Positions 1 to 11,125 of a stretch of 64,000 nt of DNA are shown one piece after another. The notes beneath the pieces are model-generated. The model was not told where the DNA came from. It was given only the letters and a program-made list of their open reading frames with translations, and ran no database searches. The position numbers were made by a program, and so were the translations under genes. The DNA lies in contig NC_133121.1 of assembly GCF_033568475.1 (NCBI RefSeq), positions 78,078,589 through 78,142,588 on the forward strand, given 5' to 3'. Source of the DNA: Henckelia pumila (lineage: Eukaryota; Streptophyta; Magnoliopsida; Lamiales; Gesneriaceae). Within the stretch, counting starts at the first letter, position 1, and each line of letters starts with the position of its first letter.

Positions 1-862
1 GGGTAGATTATTTCAATAATCAAGATACAAAGAAAAAGAGAAGATATACTCAAGCTCTGTATAGCCTCGAGTTACATGATATCTGTTTATTTGATGAGTA
101 CATTATATTATTCACTAAATACAGATGGAATTCGGGAGTCGAGGAAAATGTAGCTATTCAGCTATTTTTTGCAAAAATGCCAAGTCCCTGGAGAGAAATG
201 CTGATTAAAAAATACGTTCCAGGTAATCTTGATACATTGGCAAGACGCGCGTCCTTTTTGAAAGGAAAATTGGCAGAATGATGCCATATGACAGCATTAC
301 AAAATAACTACAAGAAAATAAAGGGTATAGATAAGCGTACACCTTTGTGTTGTAGAGAAAATGATCTTCCAACGATCATTGGAAACAGAACACAGGGATT
401 TAAAAGGAAGAAATTCAGAAATAATCTCTATAATAAAAGAATGAAGAGTTCTTGGAAACCAAGAACATTTTGGTCCAAACAAAAAGCCAGATCCTATAGA
501 TCAGGTAGAAGAAGTGGACCTACAAGAACGTCCCCAGCAATAGGCTCATCACAAAGCAGGGGAAGAACACCATCAAGAAGAACTTTCAGAAGAACTCTAC
601 AAGGGCAAGTGAAAGTTTCAAGGATTGCAACTGCTGGACATGTGGAGCAAAAGGACATATATCTAAAAATTGTCCAGAAAATGAGAAAAAAGGAGTCAAA
701 CTCTTTGAAGCAACACCAGATATGGATGATGCGGTTTTCTTTCAAGATCTAGTCCAAGTATATCAATTTGAGGATATCCCCTCAGATGAAAGCATATACG
801 AAGAAGAGATATTATTTAGTCAAGAAGTTTCTGAGGATGAATCAGAATCAGAATCAGAATAA
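1..862 (+). pseudogene. Coat protein gene of EPRV copy A, 3' part, broken
   Basis: Capsid protein relic. The frame matches copy B's coat protein and carries a basic Arg/Lys-rich stretch followed by a zinc knuckle CX2CX4HX4C (about 632-673), the RNA-binding motif usual at the caulimovirid coat protein C terminus, then a very acidic Glu/Ser tail. Damage: a TGA at 279-281 where copy B has a tryptophan codon, and a 1-nt deletion near 597 that puts the zinc knuckle out of frame. The 5' part lies outside the window. Its 3' end overlaps the movement protein frame. Confidence 0.8.
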
Positions 863-2102
863 AGAGGAGGTGTTTCGACATGAAACACATGAAAGTTTGG
901 CTGGGTTCTTTAGTCAAACCACGATATCTCATAATATGGTTCAAAGGATTATGAGAGAAAATCCAACACTACAGAAGTACCAAGGATTTTCGGCAGGACA
1001 AGTTGAAAGAGTTTTAGAAAACCTAGGGCTAAGACAAAGAAGACATAATTTGATTTATAAGGTATCCAGAAGGGAAATGGCGATTCCTATGGAATTAACC
1101 AGTAATAAAATTGAGATGCAGTTGATTCCCTTTAAAGAAATTCGAGAGGAATTACAGAAATTAAAAGCAGAAGTAGCAAAGACAATGTCTTGGATTCATA
1201 TTGGAGCAATCCAGATTATGATCAAAGCTACTTTTAAAGAAGGAATAGATTCACCCATAGATATCGTAGTATGCGATAAAAGAATGGGGAATATACAAGA
1301 TGCGGTTCTAGGAACTATCTCAGGAAATTTGTGCGCAGAAAAAATTGTGGGAGTTATTTATCCAAGAATAGCCTACAATTTAGCTGATAGAGATTTTAGT
1401 CGAGCCTTGACGTTGCTTCAAAACTTCAAGGAAAAAAGACTAATGAAGGAAGGTAATAGGCCATATTCTATTACATATCAAATTTCATATGGTCTTTCTA
1501 ATACTCACCATTCTGAATTATTTATTAGAAATGAGTTCATTGAAATTCCAGAGATATTTGGGAAAGTTGCTCATGCAATATACCCGAAAAGAATCGAGTT
1601 TCCTTTAATTGAGGAAACAGACATTCAAATTCAAGACAGACCTATTCTATACAGAGACCTTAAAATAGAACCCCGAAGGTTATCTTTTCAAGGAGACCGA
1701 ATGACAAGTAGGAGATGGGACAAATCTCCTATTCAAGAAATTCCACCAGAAGAAAAGAAGTTTTCTATAATAGGAAAACTTAGATCTCCAGAAGGATGGA
1801 AAGAAGTGAAAATAGTATTCGAAATTACAAGTCATCGGAATCAGTTCCCTTGTAACTCGATTTACTATTTGGAACAACAAGAAAAAGGAACTTACCAAGG
1901 AGTGATAAATATTGGAGAATTGGAAGTTCAAATCTGTGGAATTCCAGGAAAAGAGATGGATCAGCTCATTCTTGGCCTAAAATTTCTGGAGGACCATAAA
2001 CCATGGAAACGCCTTGAAACAGGAATAGAGTTTATGGCAAAAGAGAGACTTGGAGGATTCAATAAAAATCCTACGAGATGGAAAACCAAGAGAATTGGAT
2101 AA
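768..2102 (+). CDS. Movement protein ORF of EPRV copy A (30K superfamily), open
   Basis: Caulimovirid cell-to-cell movement protein, expected to act at plasmodesmata. The core at about residues 140-260 has the layout of the 30K family: a beta-rich stretch with conserved Asp residues (IDIVVCDKRMG; YNLADRDF), then a PYSITYQISY segment. The frame is open for 444 codons; a more likely start is the ATG at 837, because 768-837 overlaps the coat protein frame. This is the only large viral gene of either copy with no stop, whereas copy B's is broken. Its stop overlaps the small ORF that follows. Nothing shows that it is expressed. Confidence 0.75.
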   Translation: MRISPQMKAYTKKRYYLVKKFLRMNQNQNQNKEEVFRHETHESLAGFFSQTTISHNMVQRIMRENPTLQKYQGFSAGQVERVLENLGLRQRRHNLIYKVSRREMAIPMELTSNKIEMQLIPFKEIREELQKLKAEVAKTMSWIHIGAIQIMIKATFKEGIDSPIDIVVCDKRMGNIQDAVLGTISGNLCAEKIVGVIYPRIAYNLADRDFSRALTLLQNFKEKRLMKEGNRPYSITYQISYGLSNTHHSELFIRNEFIEIPEIFGKVAHAIYPKRIEFPLIEETDIQIQDRPILYRDLKIEPRRLSFQGDRMTSRRWDKSPIQEIPPEEKKFSIIGKLRSPEGWKEVKIVFEITSHRNQFPCNSIYYLEQQEKGTYQGVINIGELEVQICGIPGKEMDQLILGLKFLEDHKPWKRLETGIEFMAKERLGGFNKNPTRWKTKRIG

Positions 2103-2344
2103 GGGACAATCCTTTAAACAGATTCGAAAACTCTGTTTACAAATAGAGGAAGAAGCAACTATTGAAATTAGTAAGTCATGAACATGATTTACTAGGACGC
2201 ATCGAATAAGTAGAAAGAAGTAACCATACTCTACCTTCTGAAACCTTAGGAAAACTAAAGGTGAAAAGTCTTAATCGGATTACTGAGTTGCAACACAGTC
2301 TATTAAAAATGGCAGGGTCATTTAGTAATCCCTTTAAAAAATGA
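2078..2344 (+). pseudogene. Small ORF between MP and pol, copy A, two stops
   Basis: Counterpart of the intact 88-codon ORF of copy B (15399-15665). Here two codons have become stops (CAG to TAG in the VYKQ region, and a TAA about 30 codons further on). The reading frame ends in ATGA, where its TGA overlaps the pol ATG at 2341. That is a typical pararetroviral coupled stop-start. Function unknown; charged and probably helical. Confidence 0.55.
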
Positions 2345-4365
2345 CAAGAAGTCCTTTCTCCATATACATTCCAATAGGAATGTTGTATGAACAATATAAG
2401 GCTGAATACTTTGCAGCTTATATTGACTCGGGAGCAGGAATTTGTACAGCAAAAAGAGGAGTCTTCCCTGAAGAATGTGAAGAAGAATTGCCAAAAATTG
2501 CTGGACGGAATTTCTCTAGAAGAATTTTAATTCTTTGCAAAGGAATAAAACAAGAAGAAATCCTCATGGGAGGAGCAGGTCAAACACCTTGGTACAAGGT
2601 AATGACACCACCAATCTATTTTCATGATACAGAAGCTGATATCCTATTAGGAAATAACTTCTTACAAATGTTTAAGAAGTACACACAAGACAATGAGTCA
2701 AGAAAACTTATGTTCACTACAATTTGTGATCATAAAATTATCGTTCAAAGACTCAAAGTTGATTTTTATCGACAATTGCCGATAATATTTCGCAGCCAGC
2801 GTGGTGATAAAGGACAACTTTTTCACCCAAAAATGAAAGATCCAAGAAGGTTTGGAGAAAACATGTTGAAAATAACAACAAAACAAGAACTCAAAACAGA
2901 GGATATGGAGCTTCTCAAGGTGACTCTAAATCACAGAGATATAGAGTTAGAAAATAAGGTATCCCTTGAAGATATCAAAAAGAGGCTCAAAGAAAGTTAC
3001 AACGAGCATCCTTTGGCATGGTGGGATAGAAATCAACTCAAAGCTAGTCTTACTCTAAAGGAAGGCAAAGAGTATGAATTCGTCAGATATAAGCCTATCC
3101 CGATGAACATAATAGATCAAAGGGATATGAGAATAATTATCAAGAAAAATTTGGACCTTGGTCTAATCAAAGAAGGAGTTTCACAATATAGCAGCCCAGG
3201 ATTTCTGGTCAGAAATCATGGTGAAATAAAAAGAGGGAAACCCAGGTTAGTTATTAACTACCAAGGTATTAATAAAATTCCGGAGTTTGATGGGTACTTC
3301 ATACCGAGTAGAGAACACCTAATTAGTTGTGTACGAAATGCTAGAGTGTTCTCAAAATTTGATTGTAAGTCTGGATTTTACCAGATTCGAATGGAAGAAG
3401 GCAGTAAGAAATTCACAGCCTTCTCTACTCCACAAGGACACTATATTTGGGAAGTTATGCCTGTGGGATTGGCTAATGCACCCCAGATATTTCAAAGAAA
3501 GATGGATAACCTTTTTAAAGATTATTTCAACTTTATGTTTGTTTATATTGATGATATTCTTATAGCATCAAAAAATATAGACGAACACGTTAAACACTTA
3601 GAGATTTTCTCTAAAATTTGTAAACAAGAAGGACTGGTCTTATCTGAAAAGAAAGCAGTCATAGAAATAAGGAAAATTGAATTCCTTGGTATTGAGATTG
3701 ATGAAACTGGAATAATTCTACAACCCCATATTGTGGAAAAGGTAAAGAATTTTTCAGATAAACTCAAAGATATAAAACAACTCCAGAGTTTTCTTGGAGT
3801 AGTTAATTTCGCAGGGATGTTCATTAACAACCTAGCAATGTACAGAAAGGTGTTCAGTCCTTTGTTAAAAAAGGATGCTAGGTTTATATGGACCGAAGAC
3901 CATATTCAATGGGTAAACCAATTAAAGTAGATATGTAAGAATCTCCCAAAAATGGTTATACCCGAAGATGAAGATGATCTGGTTTTATTTACGGATGCTA
4001 GTGACGATTGGTGGGCAGCAGTCCTTGCCAAGATTACTCCGGATGGAGAAATACCATGCAGATACTGTAGCGGTCTTTTTTCAGAATCAGAGGCCATCAG
4101 ATGACATATCAACGAAAAGGAATTTTATGCAGTCAAAAGGGCTTTCGAAAAATGGCCATTATTTTTACTTGCTAAAAAATTCACGCTAAAGGTTGATAAC
4201 ACCCAGGTAAAAGCTTTCTTAAAAAATAATATTGAATCTAAACCTGATAAAGCTAGGTTATTAAGATGGCAAGAATTATGTCAAAATTATATTTTTGATA
4301 TTGTTATTATTAAATCTCATGAAAATATTCTTGCAGATTTCTTAACAAGAGATAGAAGGCAGTGA
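2341..4365 (+). pseudogene. Protease-reverse transcriptase-RNase H polyprotein, copy A
   Basis: Viral pol. Aspartic protease at the N terminus (YIDSGAG, catalytic Asp29), reverse transcriptase with YIDD at about residues 402-405, RNase H from about residue 545 (LFTDASDDWW). The ATG overlaps the preceding ORF (ATGA). Broken by a copy-specific TAG at 3928-3930 (GAG in copy B) and a TGA at 4102-4104 that copy B shares. The protease flap region reads HDTEAD where copy B has HDTGAD. The stop at 4363-4365 overlaps the start region of the transactivator frame. Confidence 0.88.
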
Positions 4366-5726
4366 CGTGGATTCCATCATGAAAATGCAGAGGCATCTCA
4401 GGGAACACCTTGGGTTGCTTCAAACCGAGTTCAACCAGTTAGCCATTAATGCTGAAATGGCCGGCAGGTTACAACAAGCTGATCGGATCAAAGTATCTAA
4501 TCGAATTACAGGGTGTATGCAAGCTCAAACACAACTATGGGCTGCTATTCAAGGGCCAATTGTGAAGGCCATAGAGAAACCATTGGTTTCTTATAAATAA
4601 GATATACTAAAACCATTGGTTTTACAAAAACAAGAAATACAACCACCGGTTGGAAAACAAGATGTTGAGGAAGCTAAAACTCAAGAAACAAGTGCTAATC
4701 TATCATCAGCTTTTGATGATCTTGATGAAACAACAATTGATGAGGATTCTTCATCAAGTCAACCCTCCGCCTCTGAGGTAAAAGAGGAAGAGATCAATCT
4801 TAGGCCCAACACTGACAAGGGCAAATCTAAGATCGATACTAATCCAGCTATTATTTCTCCATTTCAGGTTTATCAACAGAGGTGGGAGAAATTAAGTACA
4901 AGAAGTGAAATTAACCCTAACACTTGCAGGGTTGATGTTGCAGGGATATATCCAAGGGTATGGCTAAAAAACAATATCAATCCTAAGGATGTAAAGCTTT
5001 GGTATGAATTTGGAGCCTTGGCCTCAGTTTATACAATGTCACCAAGCTTTCCGGAGATATCACAGTTACCCAAATGAATTCAGGAAGCAGTCCAAGAAAC
5101 ATGGGCAAATAACGACCATTTGTCCAGAGGAGATGTTCTTGAATTATATTTCTTTAGTGCAGCTCCAGAACCAACAGGAAAAGGATCACACGAACTCTTT
5201 CATTTCATCAAGCTAAGGAGACCTGACATGAATAATCAAAGATTCATTAAGGAACCTTATTCCTGAGGAAATACCATTAGTGTCCACTTTTGGAGAAAAT
5301 GAAATCTCAACCAGAAGGGCATGGGGTATTTGGGTTTGTCTCACCGAGATGGACAAGGTCAAGTTTTCGTTCAAATTTTATCAGAATTCTGTGAACGGAT
5401 CATTCCTGTTAAACACAATGACAGAAAAAACTACGGCTTTTGCGGAAGAACTCTTCGAAAAGAAGAGAAACTTTTTATGGAACAACAAGCTGACGGGGAG
5501 TAAAGAGACTCGCCGAAAATTTTGTAACATGGCTCATATCGGAAGATGGCCAGAGAACATCTGCCCAGAGTGTCCCAACCAGAAGGAGCCAGAATTCGGA
5601 AAAAACTTCAGACCCCGAACGGATCGAAAAGATTTTTCTGAGACAAGCAAAGGTGGACAAGGACCACCAAAGATGCGTTTTCACAGGAGCCTACTTCAAA
5701 AGCAAAAGATGCCCCGACAACAATAA
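4352..5726 (+). pseudogene. Translational transactivator (TAV/inclusion body) gene, copy A
   Basis: Relic of the caulimovirid transactivator, which lets ribosomes reinitiate on the polycistronic viral RNA. Recognised by the conserved central block around 4970-5200 (VWLKNN, WYEFGALASVYT) and a Cys-containing C-terminal basic region. The start is lost: copy B has ATG at the matching position, copy A has ATA (4352-4354). Further damage: TAA at 4598-4600, TGA at 5075-5077 (a Trp codon in copy B), and a +1 insertion near 5250 that shifts the C-terminal 148 codons to another frame. Confidence 0.75.
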
Positions 5727-5777
5727 AACAGGCATGTGAGGAGAATAAAGCCAAAAAAAAGTGACAGGCATGTGATT

Positions 5778-5942
5778 CCTCCACTAGTAAAAGATGCCAT
5801 CAATAATGACATAAAAAATACAAGACAACTGCCTCGTCCACTAGTAAAAGATGCTATCAATAATGGCATAAAAAAAATAGAAGATAGCTGTAAGATTTCC
5901 TGAAGTTTCTCGGTGAAACGAGTGGAACCTCAGCTATAAATA
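5778..5942 (+). promoter_or_regulatory. 35S-like pararetroviral promoter, copy A
   Basis: Two direct repeats of about 57 bp (first CCACTAGTAAAAGATG at 5781, second at 5838), each containing the imperfect palindrome ATGCCAT-N5-ATGGCAT, followed by TATAAATA at 5935-5942. The position behind the transactivator gene matches that of the caulimovirid pregenomic RNA promoter. Being in the + direction it would transcribe toward, and antisense to, the calmodulin-like gene. Activity not known. Confidence 0.7.
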
Positions 5943-5994
5943 CAAGCATTCAAGGAAGCTGAAGACATCGATCATTCTCTTCAGTTTTATTACA

Positions 5995-6000
5995 AATAAA
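5995..6000 (+). terminator. Poly(A) signal of EPRV copy A
   Basis: AATAAA about 60 nt after the TATA box, so only about 30 nt after the expected transcription start. In caulimovirids the signal lies downstream of the promoter, is bypassed on first passage and used after a full circle, giving a terminally redundant RNA. Confidence 0.55.
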
Positions 6001-6487
6001 TTGTTGTAATATTTCTCTCGCTATTGTATTAAGTTTTCTTTATGTATTATAAGAACATGGCTACTATGAGTAGCTAAACAAGTTGTCTTCTCCTCTTCAA
6101 AGGAGTTGATTTATGTAAGAATATCATGTCTGAATAATTTCTTTAAAGCATCTTGTTTTTTCATGCTCATATTTTATAATTAAATTTATATGTCATACGT
6201 CTTAAGGTAGAAAACGAATTAAGGCTGTGCTGGGTGTCGTTGAAGGAGCTTGTGCAAAAACCATATGTTGCGACTGTGTGGTTGGAGTGTGAGGAGCACT
6301 ACGTAAAACTCGGCAGGTATGACCCGACGATATTTTGGTCAAAAAGATATTTAAATTTATTTCATCTTACGGAAGCATGTTGGACCCTAATTCGAAGTAT
6401 ATCGGCTGGAAACCTTGCGTAACTGATAGTCTTGCATGGCCGGGACTGGTTCGATAGGTTAACAATGCCACGTACAAAGGATTAGTT
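6001..6487 (+). other. EPRV copy A leader region with conserved small ORF
   Basis: Sequence downstream of the poly(A) signal, expected to encode the start of the pregenomic RNA leader. It holds an open frame of about 60 codons at 6234-6422 (VWLECEEHYVKLGRYDP core) that is also open in copy B at 11318-11515. I do not recognise the peptide. It may be a leader small ORF or foreign DNA captured by the element. No tRNA-Met primer site (TGGTATCAGAGC) is visible here. Confidence 0.4.
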
Positions 6488-6598
6488 GCTATTTAATTCA
6501 AAAATGGGGACCACTAGGGAGTTGAAATAAAGAAAATTGTGGTTAGGGAGTTAAGATAAAGTTTGAAGGGTTGGTACGGATTTTTAAATCATTTACCC
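6488..6598 (+). repeat. Right terminal repeat of copy A
   Basis: Matches the left terminal repeat of copy B (11135-11245) in inverted orientation, ending in ATTTACCC at 6598. It contains the two AGGGAGTT motifs 29 bp apart that characterise these termini. The 9 bases after it (ATTTTTTAA) would be the target-site copy, but its partner is outside the window. Confidence 0.6.
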
Positions 6599-6982
6599 AT
6601 TTTTTAAAGTAAAATGATAAGAGATATAATTATTAAATATTAAAAAAAATATGTTATATATAATTGAATAGTTAGAGCTTAAATAGTTAAAAGATGTGGT
6701 AACGTTAATAAATAACATCCATATAGATATATTATATTACAAATATGATACGTGTGCTACAATTGCTGTTTGGATTATATATAATTGATAGTCACATATT
6801 ATAGTATATATTTGCAAATCCTAGTATTGATTATGATAAATGTGCATATTCCAACATTCAATCTCCTTCTCAAAAGTAAAAGGATAACCCCACAAACCAA
6901 ACTGAAATCCTGATTCATTTTTTTTCCATAGAAGCTAACAGCAAAGATCCTATAAAATGTGGATACCGTAAAACGGCGCCGT
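6599..6982. other. AT-rich spacer 3' of the CML gene
   Basis: About 380 bp with no coding signal; it should hold the 3' UTR and poly(A) region of the minus-strand calmodulin-like gene. I see no other feature. Confidence 0.5.
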
Positions 6983-7462
6983 TTAGGCAGCGGCATTATT
7001 GGTGGTCATCATCTTCTTGAACTCGTCAAAGCTCACAAAACCGTCGCCGTCGGAATCGACGGAGCTGATCATTCCAGCGCAGTCGGCGACGGTGCAGTGC
7101 TCGCCGAGGCGGGTGAGGATGAGGTGAAGCTCCGCGGCGGAGATCTTGCCGTCGTGATCCTGGTCGTATAGCTCGAACGCCTCCCTGAGCTCCTTCTCCG
7201 CGGAGTTGTACGGATCGGCGTCGCCCTTGCAGAAGGCGGCGAACTCCTCGAGATTGATGTGACCGTCCTTGTCGGTGTCGATCTCCGCCATCATTTTGGC
7301 GACCTGGTCGGCGGAGGTGCTGGATCCGAGAGCCTCCAGCACTCCGCTGAGCTCCTCCGTGGAGATCTTGCCGTCGCCGTTAGAGTCGAAGCGCTGGAAC
7401 ACCTTCCGAACCTCGTCTATGTTCTGGAGATACATCGAATTCGGCGCCGGATTCGCTGCCAT
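6983..7462 (-). CDS. CML27: Calmodulin-like EF-hand protein, CML27/Ole e 8-like
   Basis: Calcium sensor of 159 residues with four EF-hands. The 12-residue loops are 26-37 ([12 protein letters not shown]), 62-73 ([12 protein letters not shown]), 100-111 ([12 protein letters not shown]) and 136-147 ([12 protein letters not shown]). Each has Asp at positions 1, 3 and 5 (Asn at 3 in loop 1), Gly at 6 and Glu at 12, so all four should bind calcium. No membrane segment or signal peptide is seen. Length, the Ala/Asn-rich N terminus and the [13 protein letters not shown] block fit the CML26/27 group and the olive pollen protein Ole e 8 (from memory). Intronless and GC-rich, especially at third positions, in contrast to its surroundings. 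This is the only complete cellular gene in the window, and it lies between the two inverted pararetrovirus copies. Confidence 0.95.
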   Translation of the reverse strand: MAANPAPNSMYLQNIDEVRKVFQRFDSNGDGKISTEELSGVLEALGSSTSADQVAKMMAEIDTDKDGHINLEEFAAFCKGDADPYNSAEKELREAFELYDQDHDGKISAAELHLILTRLGEHCTVADCAGMISSVDSDGDGFVSFDEFKKMMTTNNAAA

Positions 7463-7530
7463 TTTCGCTGACTTTTTGTTTTTAGGGGTTTGCGCTTTGG
7501 TTTGATTTTTCTCATTTGTGGAAACGAAGA

Positions 7531-7540
7531 TATATATAGG
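7531..7540 (-). promoter_or_regulatory. TATA box of the CML gene
   Basis: On the minus strand CCTATATATA lies about 70 bp upstream of the ATG, giving a 5' UTR of roughly 35-40 nt. No other TATA-like site is as well placed. Confidence 0.6.
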
Positions 7541-8212
7541 AATTAGGGAGACACGCAGTCGATCTATTTTTTATTTTTTTTATTTTTGTTTAATAATAAT
7601 CATAATAATAAGTTGTCTGAGTAATTGCATTATTTATGACTTGCAAACATACCGTGTATTTGATTTGCAGAAATTAATGATTTTTTTTTTTTAAGAATAC
7701 AGAAATAAATGATTTTGACGTGGGAATATCACAACTTTATTATTGAAAATATTTAATTTAATTTGATATATATTTTTATATCATCAGAATCCATCATCAT
7801 TATTTTCGGCGTCTACAAGTAAACTCTCGAATTAATATATAACCTACAAATCATGTTGATAAAATAAATCGTACTGACGAGCTCTATACAACAATTTATC
7901 GGAGAAAATATTGATAAGAAGTCAAAACTCATTACTAATGAGTGCTCCGTTAACGTGCTTTACAACACATTCATTACTTGAAATACATGTAACTTAGGTT
8001 TGAAATTCACTTATTTGTGGTAGCAATGATAAAAATTTAGAGATTAAATTAAAGATAAAAGAAATAATTAAGAAATTGAAGTTAAATTAGAGTGATGATA
8101 TGAAGAGAGGGCACTAAACCAAATCCAAAAACTCAAATCGACTTAATGATTAATTAAAAGCTAAACAAACTTTTTTTTTTTCTTATCCAGATGGGTTTGG
8201 TGGAGTGTAAAA

Positions 8213-8250
8213 CACGTGGCAGGGACAAAAAATGGGATTCCGGTACGCGT
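8213..8250. promoter_or_regulatory. G-box and CGCG-box upstream of CML
   Basis: CACGTG at 8213-8218 and ACGCGT at 8245-8250, in a short GC-richer island about 750-790 bp upstream of the CML start. G-boxes bind bZIP/bHLH factors, and the (A/C)CGCG(T/G/C) box is the CAMTA (calmodulin-binding transcription activator) site. Use by this gene is inference; such short sites also occur by chance. Confidence 0.3.
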
Positions 8251-8708
8251 CGGGTACGGAAAGCAAAAATCAGCGTTTTATGCACAGTGGCCTGAGGTAC
8301 TGCCACTCGCTTCATCCGCGGTTTGGCGTCGGTTGGTTTTGTTTGTTTTTTTATTTTTATTTTTTATTTTGTATACCTATATTCCAATTAATTTTTTTCT
8401 TTTAAAAGATTTATATGTATTTTTTATGATTAAAACTTATTTTGATACACCAAACTATTAATAAAATATCAAATTAACATACGAAGTATTGAAAAATACA
8501 TGATCGAACTCAAAAATCAATTTTGTTATTTACTTAATTTTTTTAAAATTCAATATTATTATTAAATTCAATTAGATACATATTTCCTTTTTTAAATTAT
8601 TATATTGATTAAAATTATAATAATAAATTCATATTTACTATATTATAATAAAATTGTATGTTGTGCATCTAAAAAATAATTTAATATGAAATTTGTATGT
8701 CATAAATG

Positions 8709-8710
<2 letters not shown>

Positions 8711-8745
<35 letters not shown>
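8711..8745. repeat. (AT)n microsatellite
   Basis: Uninterrupted AT dinucleotide run of about 17 units. Confidence 0.9.
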
Positions 8746-8746
<1 letters not shown>

Positions 8747-9479
8747 CGGAAAAAAATTAGCATTTTATGGAGATCGGAACATCAACGCAAAATCATGTGA
8801 ATTTTGCTTATTATATCGATTTACGCTTAATTGCCAAAAAAAATTTGTACTTAATTCAGATATTTCTGAAAAATTATAGGATTTTTTAATTATGTTTAAT
8901 TTTTAAATATAAAAATAATTTATTTATAATATTTTTATAAATATAATAACCTATATTTTAGCTTTGTATATTCTGATTTATTGATAAATTGTAATGTATT
9001 AATATAAATGATAATATTATAACATAGTTAAAGAAAAAAATATTATTTTATTATATATTTATAAATATTTTTTAATATATATTATTTTTGAATATATAAT
9101 TTATTAGTTATTATATGTACATGTATATATGTTTGTTTGTATTAATTAATATTTAATAATCTTTTTTTACTATGTGTATGATGTGTTTATAGTAATATAA
9201 TTTTAAACAATATAAATTTATGTTTATCATTGTAATCAATAAAATAACTTCAAAAATTAAAATGTATATCTATTTTAATTTTATAATAATGTTGAACTTA
9301 AAAATAATTGAAGTAAGGGTTAAATGGACTTTATAATTTGATCATTTACTAATTAACTTATTTTCAATCATTCATATATAAATTTGACATTTTATCAATA
9401 GCTCGTGTACCAAAATAAAATTTAATTTTTTTTGTTAGAGATTATAATTATTTTTATTTTTTTCTGTGTTTGATTAAGA

Positions 9480-9605
9480 GGGTTGGCTGAACATATAAAC
9501 TCTACAAAATAACTTATTATTTTAGAGCTTATAAGCTCTTAAAATTTGTTTGGTAAAAAATTTCCAAACAGCTTATATGCTGACAAAATAAGTTGTTTGA
9601 CAGCT
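9480..9605. repeat. Possible decayed MITE core
   Basis: Contains a perfect 14-bp palindrome GAGCTTATAAGCTC (about 9528-9541) and the related blocks AACAGCTTATA and ACAGCTTATAA. These resemble subterminal repeats of non-autonomous hAT-type elements of plants. Ends and target duplication not found. Confidence 0.3.
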
Positions 9606-10439
9606 TATAAACATTTTTTTTTAAAAAAACATGAATATTGAAAAAAATCACTTGGACCAAGCGAAAATTGCAAACTATGTGAGAGGTATCTAGATACAGA
9701 CATGATATACGAGAAATATATGGATACTAGGGGACGAGTCACTAAAATATATGATCTGACTAAGTTTTTTATTTACTTTATCATACACGCTTATCTTTTG
9801 AAAATTGAAACCTGAAATTTTGTGAAGAAAAAGTTCAAAAGTTTTTTTTAGAAGCAATTTCAAATACTACCATAATCAGATTGGAAATTGATTGAATTTT
9901 TCGACATAATACTTGATCAGGTGAACCTATCAAATGAAAAATGGAACAAGCCAAACCTAAAACTACTAATTTTTTAGTTTTAAAGTTGGCATTTTTTTGT
10001 TTTTTTGAAGAGAAAAAGTTGGCATTGTCAATGGTGTCACTAGATAATATTCTGCCCAATTTCTGGTATTTTTGGACTCGAATATTTTGAGCGTATCTTT
10101 TAAAAACCGTTCATAGAATATTGTTTGTTTTACAAAACTTTACTTTATAAGTTTATATGATTATAACATATATGCAATTTCATACGATGGTTGGAGAAAA
10201 GGTCGCAAGAAAGTTGCTGAAAGATCAAGGAAAATTGGCTTTTTGCAGTGCCGTTTTATGTCATCTTCTCTGACAATTCAATGCAAAAAAAAAAACAAAA
10301 AAAGAAAAAAAAGAAAAAAGAACGAATCTCACGGGCTCACGGCATAGGCTGACTTTAGGGCTTTTTTATTAAATTAATATAAAAATAAAAAATATATATT
10401 AAAATATAACAATTTTAAAAAATTTATCAATTTATTACG

Positions 10440-10568
10440 ATCCGAAACAGTCTGTCCCAGATTCATCATAGTCCTGTCAAAACTCTGATGTGATTCATCA
10501 TAGTCCTGTCAAAACTCTGATGTGAGTTCTGTAGAATTCTGATGAATCCGGGACAGACTGTGCCGGAT
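10440..10568. mobile_element. Small foldback element with internal 32-bp tandem repeat
   Basis: Inverted repeat arms 10440-10468 and 10540-10568 match over 29 bp with about 3 mismatches (core CAGTCTGTCCCAGATTCATC). Between and partly within them a 32-bp unit occurs twice in tandem (10460-10491 and 10492-10523), identical. Size and shape fit a MITE-like foldback unit; the family is not recognised. Confidence 0.65.
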
Positions 10569-11125
10569 TTATTTATTTTTTTTTTGGCCCAACAAGAGTG
10601 GACAAAGACGATGACACCAAGTTTTGAAATGTAACATTTTGTTTTGTTTACTTTATTATATTCATGTGCGTATATATTATTTTATTATAATAAATATATT
10701 TCATACTTTTTTTATAGAGGTATTTGTTATAATCCACGTAAAAATGAAGAGAATATTTTGAATAAATAAAGACAATTGAAAAAAAAAATTCTTGGAACTT
10801 AAATTTATTTCTTGTTCAGATTTTAAATATTTAATTGATTGAAATAAGATAATATATGTGCTTCAAATTAAAATCGAGATAATAGATAACCAAATCAAAT
10901 TATACACACATTTAGATAATATATAGTTAATATTAAATTTGATTTAAACAAATTTTGTATAATTTTTTGTAAAGTTCGAGATAAAAAATAATATATATTA
11001 AAATAGTTGCACTTGAATTGATAAATTTTTATTGTTTGATTCTATCTATCATAAAGAAAAATTATTGTTATTGTTTACTGCTCTGAATTCAGACGGATTG
11101 TTTTTTGTTGTATATTTAATTATGA

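Larger units (their letters stand above)
1..6598 (+). mobile_element. Endogenous pararetrovirus copy A (caulimovirid), cut by window start
   Basis: Relic of a plant pararetrovirus genome: 3' part of a coat protein gene, then movement protein, small ORF, protease/RT/RNase H, transactivator and a 35S-like promoter. It aligns over its full visible length with copy B (about 17741 down to 11135) at roughly 95-97% by eye. It ends at base 6598, the same base where copy B ends; beyond that the two flanks are unrelated. Coat protein upstream of movement protein plus a separate transactivator resembles the cavemovirus/solendovirus layout (inference from gene order). Several stops and frameshifts make it non-functional as a whole. 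Confidence 0.88.
7560..10439. other. AT-rich spacer upstream of CML
   Basis: Very AT-rich DNA. The open frames in it (for example 8216-8461 and 9835-10059) have no recognisable protein features. Apart from the G-box island, the (AT)n tract and a decayed repeat near 9480-9605, I see nothing definite. An A-rich run lies at about 10286-10320, just before copy-neutral sequence resumes. Confidence 0.5.

Noticed and set aside
7259..7505. Open frames antisense to the CML gene
   Set aside because: They are complements of the GC-rich EF-hand coding sequence with no domain of their own.
8216..8461. 81-codon open frame near the G-box
   Set aside because: No start context, no homology signal, runs into AT-rich DNA; the C-terminal Phe/Leu-rich part is translated poly(T).
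10460..10523. Possible CRISPR-like direct repeats
   Set aside because: Only two adjacent units without spacers, in a plant genome; a simple tandem duplication.
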